DNA of 26,319 nucleotides from Saprospiraceae bacterium (GTDB taxonomy: Bacteria > Bacteroidota > Bacteroidia > Chitinophagales > Saprospiraceae): contig JABWAJ010000010.1 of the NCBI GenBank assembly GCA_013361075.1, forward strand, positions 1 through 26,319, in the 5' to 3' direction. Below, in pieces: positions 9,301 through 16,191 of this stretch. The first letter of the stretch is position 1, and each line of letters starts with the position of its first letter. The notes under the pieces were generated by a model. The model was not told where the DNA came from, ran no database searches, and was given only the letters and a program-made list of their open reading frames with translations. The translations under genes were made by a program, and so were the position numbers.

Positions 9301-12300
9301 CGCAGATGCAACACTCACGGTAAATGATGGCAGTAACCTTACAGGCGGTGTCGTCTCCGGCAGTGGTACGCTGCGCATTGCGGCGAATGGCTGGAACCTG
9401 GCCAGCAATTTGATTGTCAGTTCTTTAACTCTTGAAATTGCCGGTAATCTCAGCAGTTCTACTGGTGCAACACTCGAATTGGAAAGCACAGCAACCTGGT
9501 TTTCCGGAGATATTTCCGTACCGGTAAACATTGCGACAAGTGGCGTTTTCAGCACCGAAAGTTATGGCTCCAAATACATTTCTGCCAACCTGGTTAACAG
9601 CGGCGTTTTCAACAGCAATGCAGGCTGGTACACCGATGGTAGTGTGACTAACAATGGCCAATTTTTTGTAGCTGGCGAGGGTACATTTTCCAATTATTCA
9701 GGCCAGGTTTTTTCCAATACAAATTCCGGATTGTTAAAAATCCAGAACAACCCATTTGGCGTGTATGTCAATATTCAAATGGTAAACGACGGAAGTATCG
9801 TCATCGAAGAAGGTCAGGCTTATCTGCAAAACGGCCTGACCAACAACGGAGCGTTGACCATTGAAACAGGCGCTGCACTCCTACTTGGTGGCAATGATTT
9901 TTTCAACAGTGGCTCTACATTGAGCGGCAGTGGCCGGCTGGAAATCAGCAATTCCCTAACCCTGAATACCCCATTGTCATTTTCGGGAGAAAAATTCGTA
10001 CTCTATGGCAATTTATCAGGAGTTGCAGATTTGAACATCCTTTCTGCCATGGAATGGAATTATGGCAATATCCAAACCGATGTGACCATTACATCAGGTG
10101 CAACACTCGAAATAGGCGGTGGCAGCGGCGGTGGTGGCGGCGGTTCTTTAACCGCACCATTTCCTGCGATGGTTTCCGAACAGAGCAAGCCCGGCCCGAT
10201 AAGCGATTTTTCGGCCAAATCCAAATCTTCGTCTTTAGAAAAATCGTTCTACGGGCAAGTCCTTTATGCCAGCATTACCAATAATGGCACAACGACCCAG
10301 GAAGGCGGCTATGACATGGACAATGGCACCTTTACAAACAACAACCTGCTCATTACCCATTATGGTGGTATCCACGATGGCGGCAATGGCGGCATCCTGA
10401 ACAACAATGGAACCTGGCAGGTAGATGGTTACTTTGAATGCTATATTTCAGCTGTCAACAATGGCATCTTGAATGGCATTGGCGAACTGGATTTTCAACC
10501 CGAGTTTGAAAATAATGGCACGGTAGCTCCTGGTTTTTCGCCCGGACAGTTGAGCTTTACCAACAACTATCAGAACGGCGTCCAACTCAATATGCAAGTA
10601 GAAAGCAGCGCTGGACCGGGTGTCGGGCACGACTACCTAGAGGCAGGTGACAATCTATTGCTTGGCGGGGCGCTCACGGTCACCGAAACAGGATCGCCAC
10701 TTGACGGCACTTATACGATCCTCCATTGCAATGGTGGCCCCGGTTGCCGCACCGGAGTTTTTGCCAACACGTCCATTCCCATGGGCTACCAGTTGTCGTA
10801 TACAGGGGAGTCCGTTATTTTGATCAAAGGTATGCCCATTCAGTTATCGCCTGCCGACACAACGATATGTGCTGGTAACCCGGTAACTATAACCGCACCG
10901 GCTGCTGAATCTTATGCCTGGAGTACGGGTGAAAATACCCAGTCAATTGAGGTTTATCCTTATGAAACCAGTACTTACTATGTTACCGTTAACTACTCCG
11001 GCGGCGGCGGCGCATTAGGAAATGCGACAGTGCAGGTTGCCTACCAGCCTTATGTCAACATTGATCCTTATTATGCGTATATCTGCCAGGGCGAATTGGT
11101 AACGCTGACGGCCTACAGCAGTGACGAAAACTACCTTTGGAGTACCGGAGAAACAACACAGTCCATTGCAGTGAGTCCAAATGAAAGCACCAGTTATTCG
11201 GTTACAGTAACCAATGCAGCCGGGTGTACAGCGTCAACCTCTGTTTACGTTGAAGTAGCTGGCGAAGCTGCCGTTCCGGAAATTACGGATGTTCCGGCTA
11301 CTTTATGCCAAAGCGAATCTCCTATTTATTTACATTATTACCAGGGCGGTTATTATGGCGAATGGAGCGGTCCGGGCGTGTTCAATAGCTATTTTGATCC
11401 GACAGGGCTTTCCGGCCAACAGACGCTGACTTTCACCCCTTATCCAAGTCAGTGTTCGACTACGGCCACCTGGAGCATTGATGTAATTATTAGCGCCACC
11501 TGGTACGCTGATGCAGACGGCGATGGCTATGGCAATGCCGCAATTGCCCAAACCGCATGCTCACAGCCCGAAGGCTACGTCAGCAATGACGACGATTGCA
11601 ACGACAGCAACCCCGGCATCAACCCCGGAGCATCCGAAACCTGCAACGGCACTGACGATGACTGCGATGGCCAAACTGATGAAGGCGTCGGTTGCGGTAC
11701 AGATGCTGATGGAGATGGGTATACCAACGAACAGGGCGATTGTAATGATGAAAACCCAAATATCCATCCGAATGCGCCTGAAATATGCAATGGTGTGGAT
11801 GACGATTGTGACGAATTGATTGACGAAACCACTTTAATCATTGATCCGGTCGTTGTTACCCACGTCGCATGCGGAGGTGGAAATACAGGTGCCGTAGACA
11901 TCACCGTAAGCGGCGGCACTCCTGGCTACACCTACCAATGGTCAAACAACCGCACGACTCAGGACATCAGCAATGTTGGTGCAAACACCTATTCGGTGAC
12001 AGTGACTGACGCGAACGGCTGCACAATGGTCGCTTCTGCAACGGTGAACCCTAAATTGGCACTCACGCTGAGCAAAACCAACACGACCTGTAACGGCGGT
12101 TCCGATGGCACTGTTACTGCCAATATAACTGGAGGGACGCCCGGTTATACTTACCTCTGGAATACCGGAGCAACTACGCAGACCATCGAAAATCTTGGTA
12201 TTGGAACGTACTCGGTCACGGTTACTGATGCCCTCGGTTGCTCGCGCACTAAATCTATTAATGTGGGACAGCCGGCAGCCATCAGTGTGAGTGGAACCGT

Positions 12301-13291
12301 ACAACACGTCACTTGCAATGGAACTGCAAATGGCAGCATCACGATCAGTCATAACAATGGTACAGCACCGTTTACTTATGCCTGGAGCGATGGTGTCTTC
12401 AGCATGAATCGCACGGATCTTGCTCCTGGCTCTTACACCATTACCGTAACGGATGCCAATGGCTGTACACGCAGCCGGGCGTTTAATGTGACCGAACCAA
12501 ATGCGCTGGAACTCAGTTTTTCTGTGTACCATGTGACTTGTAATGGTTCGGCGGATGCCAGAATTATTACAACAACAACAGGTGGGAAAAAATACCCAAC
12601 CTCAGCCCTTTGCAACAATGAACGTTACTGTTACAACTGGAGCAATGGCGCTACCTCACGCAATCTTTCCGACCTGGCACCCGGCGTATATGGCCTTACA
12701 GTGACCGATGCCAATGGCTGCACCATTACAGGTTCCGTGACCATTGATGAACCGGATGCTCTGGAAATTACAGAAGTTGGCATCATGGTTTTGCCCAATG
12801 GAAAATACCAGTTGGTAGTGACTGCATCGGGAGGAACCCTTCCTTACCGCTATCGGCGCATTCCTGGTGGTGGCTATCAGGTTTCCAATGTATTGAACAA
12901 TGTTCCGGCAGGTAGTTATCAGATTGTAGTACGCGATGACAACTCCTGCACAGATACCCTGGAAATTAGTGTGCCGGCCAACGCTGAGGGTTTGAGCATA
13001 GAAGAACCGGAAGCAGGCAATTTAATTGCCGCTAATTCCGAAGATGAAGTACCTTCAATTTATCCTAATCCTGCGCAGGATCTGTTCTATGTAAAATTAC
13101 CGGAAATGCCTGAAAATGGGTTCATCCGGATTTTTGAAATGAACGGGCGGGTAATTGCAGAACAAAAGCTCATACAGGGTACGGATTTGTATCCTTTCTA
13201 TACAGACGATTGGCAAGCTGGCATTTATCTGGTATATATCCAGAAGGGGCAGGTAAACCAAACCCTTCGATTGGTGATAACAGTCAGGTAA
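6383..13291 (+). CDS. Giant modular secreted surface protein with SprB repeats and type IX secretion signal
   Basis: A 2302-residue protein. Residues 1-22 are a Sec signal peptide (ending LNLYA). From about 80 to 1240, seven related beta-rich modules follow one another. Corresponding positions fall at residues 109, 303, 494, 685, 866, 1056 and 1241. Each has a W..G segment, a gap, then L.N.GT.N; the pattern suggests a beta-helix. A glycine hinge GGGSGGGGGGS sits at 1245-1255. Residues about 1380-1475 resemble an APGFSPG domain seen at the end of such helices. Three Ig/PKD-like domains start near 1485, 1557 and 1632. MopE-like metal-binding motifs (DADGDGYGN, DADGDGYTN, CNGxDDDCD) cover 1707-1816. 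SprB-type repeats start near 1823, 1893, 1967 and 2041, with a degenerate one at 2126. Residues 2225-2302 (SIYPNPAQD to the end) are a type A T9SS sorting domain. It is probably a cell-surface adhesin or gliding-related filament; the ligand is unknown. Confidence 0.9.
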   Translation: MRLVAYLLVTGCFILSSLNLYAATFVGGFEGNIWSDPRNWSPQQVPNDEAIVPENKHVVVDGPISVGTLILGGTLAGDGNPNSKLTITTGFSWTNGLVNVPVYLGNGCAALWQGSLGLNANLFNFGEVTVSANVFISYSTLKNEAEGVLNLTDGFKLQIINNPAILDNYGTIRRTGLGGIFQILLGNHINRPGAETIVEAGELYASGLDNYAPINIATGATFHSHDFRIFNGTTFTGGGLLKSTGNGMYMNNTELITIDVANTELNSQGIKETGQINFPHHLDWKTGTLFAQVTFTPGSIVDINPGGLKGITNTTVNHGTINVNDSFGFDIGRLDNHGIMNLNGAFTNGIYHASEGIHNYGVIQKPGGAIGTYNMGVQLFNEPGGQLLVQQDELHCSGNLFNSGEIIVYAGATLRSNFTETRNGSTYSGPGTFIIQSNGLNAANTTPVTLDFSEMVINASLNGAGTVILTGQVDWIAGTFAAPVILANSSIVDMNPGGAHGVTGTTTNDGTLNINTSFTLSAGQIINNGLFSLNGPHAIGIFFGTPGIFNHGTILKTATSGGTFNMGVPLTNHSSGSVAVENGELYVASSFTNAGSLNVSAGATFRANQTVVQNGASFTGAGTYLISSTGLTANNTANVNFDIAETEFLASLNGTGMITFSQHVSWKNANLNCPVTIAAGGILDLLAPGAHGIGNSITLTNHGTINANVSFGGGTVFNNGTLYLTGGTSASSTINNAGTLVKNTGGNVTISYLNNMGTVQALGENLFLNGLTNAGAINVAAGANVLLDGYNNNTFEAGGSINGAGVFTLAAPLTANGNASIGVQTFVLAATYYGISGVGVLTFSHSFEWQSGSIGNIVVIETGGVMNISGVDFKNLSGTLTNNGTVNCDADLDISPGAIINNNSIFHLTNGSLFGPSYYVAGDFNNAGNLNKSSSGTLLFNTFLNNLAGGSVLVNSGTLETGKLDNAGSITIGADATLTVNDGSNLTGGVVSGSGTLRIAANGWNLASNLIVSSLTLEIAGNLSSSTGATLELESTATWFSGDISVPVNIATSGVFSTESYGSKYISANLVNSGVFNSNAGWYTDGSVTNNGQFFVAGEGTFSNYSGQVFSNTNSGLLKIQNNPFGVYVNIQMVNDGSIVIEEGQAYLQNGLTNNGALTIETGAALLLGGNDFFNSGSTLSGSGRLEISNSLTLNTPLSFSGEKFVLYGNLSGVADLNILSAMEWNYGNIQTDVTITSGATLEIGGGSGGGGGGSLTAPFPAMVSEQSKPGPISDFSAKSKSSSLEKSFYGQVLYASITNNGTTTQEGGYDMDNGTFTNNNLLITHYGGIHDGGNGGILNNNGTWQVDGYFECYISAVNNGILNGIGELDFQPEFENNGTVAPGFSPGQLSFTNNYQNGVQLNMQVESSAGPGVGHDYLEAGDNLLLGGALTVTETGSPLDGTYTILHCNGGPGCRTGVFANTSIPMGYQLSYTGESVILIKGMPIQLSPADTTICAGNPVTITAPAAESYAWSTGENTQSIEVYPYETSTYYVTVNYSGGGGALGNATVQVAYQPYVNIDPYYAYICQGELVTLTAYSSDENYLWSTGETTQSIAVSPNESTSYSVTVTNAAGCTASTSVYVEVAGEAAVPEITDVPATLCQSESPIYLHYYQGGYYGEWSGPGVFNSYFDPTGLSGQQTLTFTPYPSQCSTTATWSIDVIISATWYADADGDGYGNAAIAQTACSQPEGYVSNDDDCNDSNPGINPGASETCNGTDDDCDGQTDEGVGCGTDADGDGYTNEQGDCNDENPNIHPNAPEICNGVDDDCDELIDETTLIIDPVVVTHVACGGGNTGAVDITVSGGTPGYTYQWSNNRTTQDISNVGANTYSVTVTDANGCTMVASATVNPKLALTLSKTNTTCNGGSDGTVTANITGGTPGYTYLWNTGATTQTIENLGIGTYSVTVTDALGCSRTKSINVGQPAAISVSGTVQHVTCNGTANGSITISHNNGTAPFTYAWSDGVFSMNRTDLAPGSYTITVTDANGCTRSRAFNVTEPNALELSFSVYHVTCNGSADARIITTTTGGKKYPTSALCNNERYCYNWSNGATSRNLSDLAPGVYGLTVTDANGCTITGSVTIDEPDALEITEVGIMVLPNGKYQLVVTASGGTLPYRYRRIPGGGYQVSNVLNNVPAGSYQIVVRDDNSCTDTLEISVPANAEGLSIEEPEAGNLIAANSEDEVPSIYPNPAQDLFYVKLPEMPENGFIRIFEMNGRVIAEQKLIQGTDLYPFYTDDWQAGIYLVYIQKGQVNQTLRLVITVR
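6660..10250 (+). repeat. Seven coding tandem modules of about 190 codons
   Basis: Equivalent codons in successive modules start at 6707, 7289, 7862, 8435, 8978, 9548 and 10103. The spacings are 582, 573, 573, 543, 570 and 555 nt (194, 191, 191, 181, 190 and 185 codons). Markers such as VDINPGGLKG, VDMNPGGAHG and LDLLAPGAHG mark the best-preserved copies (2 to 4). The DNA has diverged, so this is an old duplication series rather than a recent expansion. Confidence 0.75.
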
Positions 13292-13632
13292 ATCTGGCAG
13301 AATGTTTTTTCGGCAGTTGGCCTAACCATGAGTCCTGCAAATTTTGGTAAAAAAAGACCTTGGAGAAGCCATCTGTTTGTAGAAAATAACCAAAATGAAT
13401 CTTTCCACCTCGGAGAGGTTGCACACGACCACCATGATGTCAAACGGTTCCTGAGCTTGTCGAAGGATCGTCATGGCCTGTGCGACCTCTACGAGTTTTT
13501 TTTAATTAATTGATTTAAAAAATAGTTATATTGTTTTAAACCTAAATCCGGGTCTTAATAAAATTTGCCGCTCACAGCCCGTTGATGGATTCCCGCACAA
13601 GCGCTTAAATCAACACAGAGCCTCATCATCGG
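13292..13632. other. Intergenic region between convergent genes
   Basis: A 341-bp spacer between the giant gene (plus) and the small membrane protein (minus). Its main content is the long imperfect inverted repeat at 13409-13501. The rest is A/T-rich, with TTTAATTAATTGATTTAAA around 13501-13519. A short plus-strand frame here overlaps the inverted repeat and is not believed to be a gene. Confidence 0.5.
13409..13501 (+). repeat. Long imperfect inverted repeat with terminator-like T-run
   Basis: The left arm (13409-13439, starting CTCGGAGAGGTTGCACAC) pairs with the right arm (13469-13495, CGTCATGGCCTGTGCGACCT then CTACGAG) with a 3-4 nt bulge and a few mismatches. The T-run after the right arm (about 13496-13503) makes it a plausible plus-strand terminator for the giant gene about 118 nt upstream. 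The loop contains CCTGAGCTTGTCGAAGG (13450-13466), a sequence I recall as a widely dispersed intergenic repeat core. The whole unit may therefore be a REP/MITE-like element used as a terminator. Confidence 0.6.
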
Positions 13633-14028
13633 TTAACCATCCCGTTGATGTTTATTTGCAAAGCGCAACTCAATAAACACCAGCCCACAAATCACAACGA
13701 TTTCAAGCAGGAAATAACTGACCCCCAAAAAGGTCAGTTGGGCATAAAAATAAATAACGAGTGCGATTGTCAGGCAACAATAAAGCAGATTTGCTATTGC
13801 AATTATTCTAAGAAAAGGCTGCCAGTTGGCTCCAATGAAAAAAAAGCAAAAAATGGAATAACAAGCAAAAAATAATGCAATTAGCGCCAGGGTATTAAGT
13901 ATGTTTAGGGGCATTCCAAAATACCCGTTGAATGCAGTCAGGACTACCCCTATTAAAAAAGCGGTCGAAAAAGCCCCCAGGCCGTCGAGCAGGAAAAGCT
14001 TTTTGGGGCTTAAAGTCATTGGATTCAT
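13633..14028 (-). CDS. Small four-helix membrane protein, function unknown
   Basis: A 131-residue integral membrane protein. The start chosen is MNPMTLSPKKLFLLDGLGA (14028). An upstream in-frame ATG at 14097 would add a basic, non-membrane stretch (LKPLHCKRKFKKTH) that looks like untranslated leader. Four hydrophobic segments are visible: FLLDGLGAFSTAFLIGVVL, ILNTLALIALFFACYSIFCF, IIAIANLLYCCLTIALVIYF and FLLEIVVICGLVFIELRF. The C-terminus is short and polar (ANKHQRDG). I do not recognise a family. Cysteines within the helices are not in a CxxC pattern. The gene follows the serine hydrolase on the same strand by about 106 bp, so the two may share a transcript. Confidence 0.7.
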   Translation of the reverse strand: MNPMTLSPKKLFLLDGLGAFSTAFLIGVVLTAFNGYFGMPLNILNTLALIALFFACYSIFCFFFIGANWQPFLRIIAIANLLYCCLTIALVIYFYAQLTFLGVSYFLLEIVVICGLVFIELRFANKHQRDG

Positions 14029-14134
14029 CCGATGTGTTTTTTTAAATTTTCTTTTACAATGCAATGGTTTCAAAAGCCACTGCGGTACTGATTCCACCCC
14101 ATTCCTTCGTTCGGGGTGTTTCGAAAAATCGCCA

Positions 14135-15829
14135 TCATTCCACCTTCATTCCCACAAGTTCCTGCACTCCCTGATACCACCTGAGGCTTACGACTTTGCC
14201 ACCCGCAGAAGCAAATGTGATCCTGGCTTCTACTACCCGGAGGTAAAATTCATCGTTGGATTTAGCGAACATCTCAAACCGAACCTGGCCTGTTGCCTGG
14301 CCAAAAAGGCGGTTGCCTTCGCGGGTAATGGTGATGAAAAATCCAGGCGACAGCTCGTATTTGCCCACATAAGATTCTAATATAGCGGGGTCAACGTAGA
14401 CAGCCGCTTCGGGAACTTTCACGCCGAGGGTGACCAGCATCGAAATGGCATTGGTATTGGTGGGATCGAGTTCCAGCGATTTGTTGTAATTTTCAATGGC
14501 CAATTCTTTCTGGCCGTCTTTCATAAGGGCTTCGCCATAACTGTCATAGACATTTGACGAATTGGGAAATTCCAATACATTGACATTGAAGATGGTGAGG
14601 GCTTCTTTCACTTTCCCTGCCTGCAGGTAATTATATCCTAGTGCATTGAGTTCGCCCTCATCAAAATCGTAAGCATCCGGCTGATTTCCTTTTAAATCGA
14701 GGTAGGTCAACCAGGCAGCTTCTGCATCTTTGGCGTCAGCTGCTTTTTTGAGCGCAATTGCCCCGGATCTTTTGACTTCGATCAGTTTTGCATTTGAATT
14801 CAGCAGGTGAAACCCGATATCATCAGCACCTTTGGTGGAGTTGGTGAGTACCACCACCCCTTTTCCGGTTTCTTTAACAAAACCTGCAAACGTACGATAA
14901 CCTCCTGTGCCGCCATTGTGCCAGATCACATCCCCTTCGGCGCCTTTCGAGATGTGCCAGCCCAATCCTACCCGGGTACCACCTCCCACTTTGTCGTGGC
15001 GGGGTTGGTGCGACATTTGCATAGCGCGTTTCAGTTTACTTTTTTTAAGGCCCATATTGGCGGCGACGTATAAAAGCATGTCGTGCAAAGAACTTCGTAT
15101 GGCCCCCGCTCCGGCTAAGGTTGGAATGTCCCAGTTCGCTGCGGGTTCACCATCGCTGTGCCCGATTGCTAAGTTTTGTCGCATGCGGTCGTCGAACGTA
15201 ATTTTGGTACTGGTCATACCCAACGGTAAGGCAATTTTTTCTACCACCAGCGCTTCGAAGGATTTACCTGCTTTGAGCGCCAGAATATGACCGAGCAGCC
15301 CCTGAGCGAGATTGGAGTATTCATATGCCGAGCCAATGTCACGGGTCAGGGTACAGGATTTCAAAAAAGCATAAAGTTGCTCCACAGTATAATCGGCGTA
15401 GGGATTAGACGGATTGGCAGGCATCAGGTTGGCCGGCAGGCGAGGCAGTGCCGAGGTATGGTCAGACAAGTGTCCAAGGGTGATCTGTTTGCCATTGCGG
15501 CTGGGGAGGGTCACTCCGGCAGGCAGGTATTTCCGGGCCGGAGCATTCGGGTTCATTTTCGCACTAGCCAGAAGGATGCCCGTGAAGGTTTTGGTAATGG
15601 AGCCGATTTCATAAATAGAGTGTTCGTTGACCGGTTCGCCTCCCTCGGTTTTGGTCCCAAACAGGTAATATTGTGGCCCGTATTTGTCAATGATGCCCAC
15701 CACAATGCTGGGTGAATGGCCATATTCAATCCGGGCCTTTATGCTCTTGACGACGTCTTCCGGCAGTGATTTCTGAGCAAAGCCGGTTAGGGGAGAAAGG
15801 GTAATGATGAAGAGAATCAGGTGTTTCAT
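14135..15829 (-). CDS. Secreted serine hydrolase of the class C beta-lactamase / DD-peptidase fold, with TPR repeats
   Basis: A 564-residue exported protein with signal peptide 1-18 (ending TGFAQ). Residues about 22-350 form the beta-lactamase-related serine hydrolase domain. The catalytic motif SITK is at 77-80 (EIGSITKTFTG), the YSN motif at 171-173, and HNGG replaces the KTG triad at 304-307. Residues about 395-475 hold TPR-like repeats (ALGYNYLQAGKVKEALTIF, YGEALMKDGQKELAIENYNK). The last ~85 residues are a beta-rich tail (ESYVGKYELSPGFFITITRE) like the lipocalin-type C-terminal domain common in this family. Such proteins are usually esterases, D-amino peptidases or peptidoglycan-related enzymes and not true beta-lactamases; the substrate cannot be read here. 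It acts in the periplasm or outside the cell. Confidence 0.88.
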   Translation of the reverse strand: MKHLILFIITLSPLTGFAQKSLPEDVVKSIKARIEYGHSPSIVVGIIDKYGPQYYLFGTKTEGGEPVNEHSIYEIGSITKTFTGILLASAKMNPNAPARKYLPAGVTLPSRNGKQITLGHLSDHTSALPRLPANLMPANPSNPYADYTVEQLYAFLKSCTLTRDIGSAYEYSNLAQGLLGHILALKAGKSFEALVVEKIALPLGMTSTKITFDDRMRQNLAIGHSDGEPAANWDIPTLAGAGAIRSSLHDMLLYVAANMGLKKSKLKRAMQMSHQPRHDKVGGGTRVGLGWHISKGAEGDVIWHNGGTGGYRTFAGFVKETGKGVVVLTNSTKGADDIGFHLLNSNAKLIEVKRSGAIALKKAADAKDAEAAWLTYLDLKGNQPDAYDFDEGELNALGYNYLQAGKVKEALTIFNVNVLEFPNSSNVYDSYGEALMKDGQKELAIENYNKSLELDPTNTNAISMLVTLGVKVPEAAVYVDPAILESYVGKYELSPGFFITITREGNRLFGQATGQVRFEMFAKSNDEFYLRVVEARITFASAGGKVVSLRWYQGVQELVGMKVE

Positions 15830-16191
15830 GATGTCAAAATATGTTTATTTTGATGAGCAATTTTGCCTGCCATGGCATTGGCTTAATTATCCGCACCCTG
15901 AGCGGAGTCGAAGCCACTGTGTAAACAAAGTTACCTATTTAAATTCAACACCTATCGGGTAAGCTGAATTCAATTGTACAATGGCTGGATTTATCAAACA
16001 TCCCGTGGCCTTTTGTGGGAAAGCATTACCTCACGCACCATTCTTTTCTACCCAAACCTGACCAAACGAATGCAAAACCTAATCAAAATCGCTTTCCAAC
16101 ATTCATACCTGTTGTCTGCCTTTTCCCTTCCAACCCTCCCACCCTTCCAAAAAATCCGTACATTCGCTCATCCTACACGACGAGCACCAGA
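15830..16191. other. Divergent intergenic region upstream of the cyclase
   Basis: A 362-bp spacer between the serine hydrolase (minus) and the adenylate cyclase (plus). It contains the REP-like core at 15897-15913 and a pyrimidine-rich stretch at about 16120-16150 (TTTTCCCTTCCAACCCTCCC). The frame of the cyclase stays open back to 16015, but that part encodes no signal peptide and looks non-coding. No promoter box with correct spacing was found. Confidence 0.45.
15897..15913. repeat. REP-like core motif, second copy in the window
   Basis: CCTGAGCGGAGTCGAAG here and CCTGAGCTTGTCGAAGG at 13450-13466 share CCTGAGC and GTCGAAG, with a centre of 3 versus 2 nt. The motif is partly self-complementary (CTTCGAC against GTCGAAG-like ends). 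Both copies are intergenic. Confidence 0.45.

Noticed and set aside
6660..10250. CRISPR-like or minisatellite array in the giant gene
   Set aside because: The repeat is at protein level with a ~573-nt period and diverged DNA; there are no short identical repeats with unique spacers.
11942..12532. Minus-strand open frame of 196 codons opposite the SprB repeats
   Set aside because: It lies fully antisense to a well-supported repeat region; its openness follows from the repeated codon pattern of the plus strand, and the product has no recognisable domain.
13328..13513. Plus-strand 61-codon frame after the giant gene
   Set aside because: It runs through the inverted repeat at 13409-13501, and the product resembles no known protein.
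13578..13650. Direct repeat CCCGTTGATG (13578-13587 and 13641-13650)
   Set aside because: Only 10 bp, and the second copy is within the coding end of the membrane protein; no inserted element lies between that would make it a target-site duplication.
14135..15829. True class C beta-lactamase (antibiotic resistance)
   Set aside because: The SxxK and YxN motifs are present, but HNGG in place of KTG, the TPR segment and the extra C-terminal domain fit the broader serine-hydrolase/esterase group.
16015..16191. Upstream extension of the adenylate cyclase frame
   Set aside because: The extra 59 residues are proline-rich and polar and would bury the clean signal peptide that starts at 16192.
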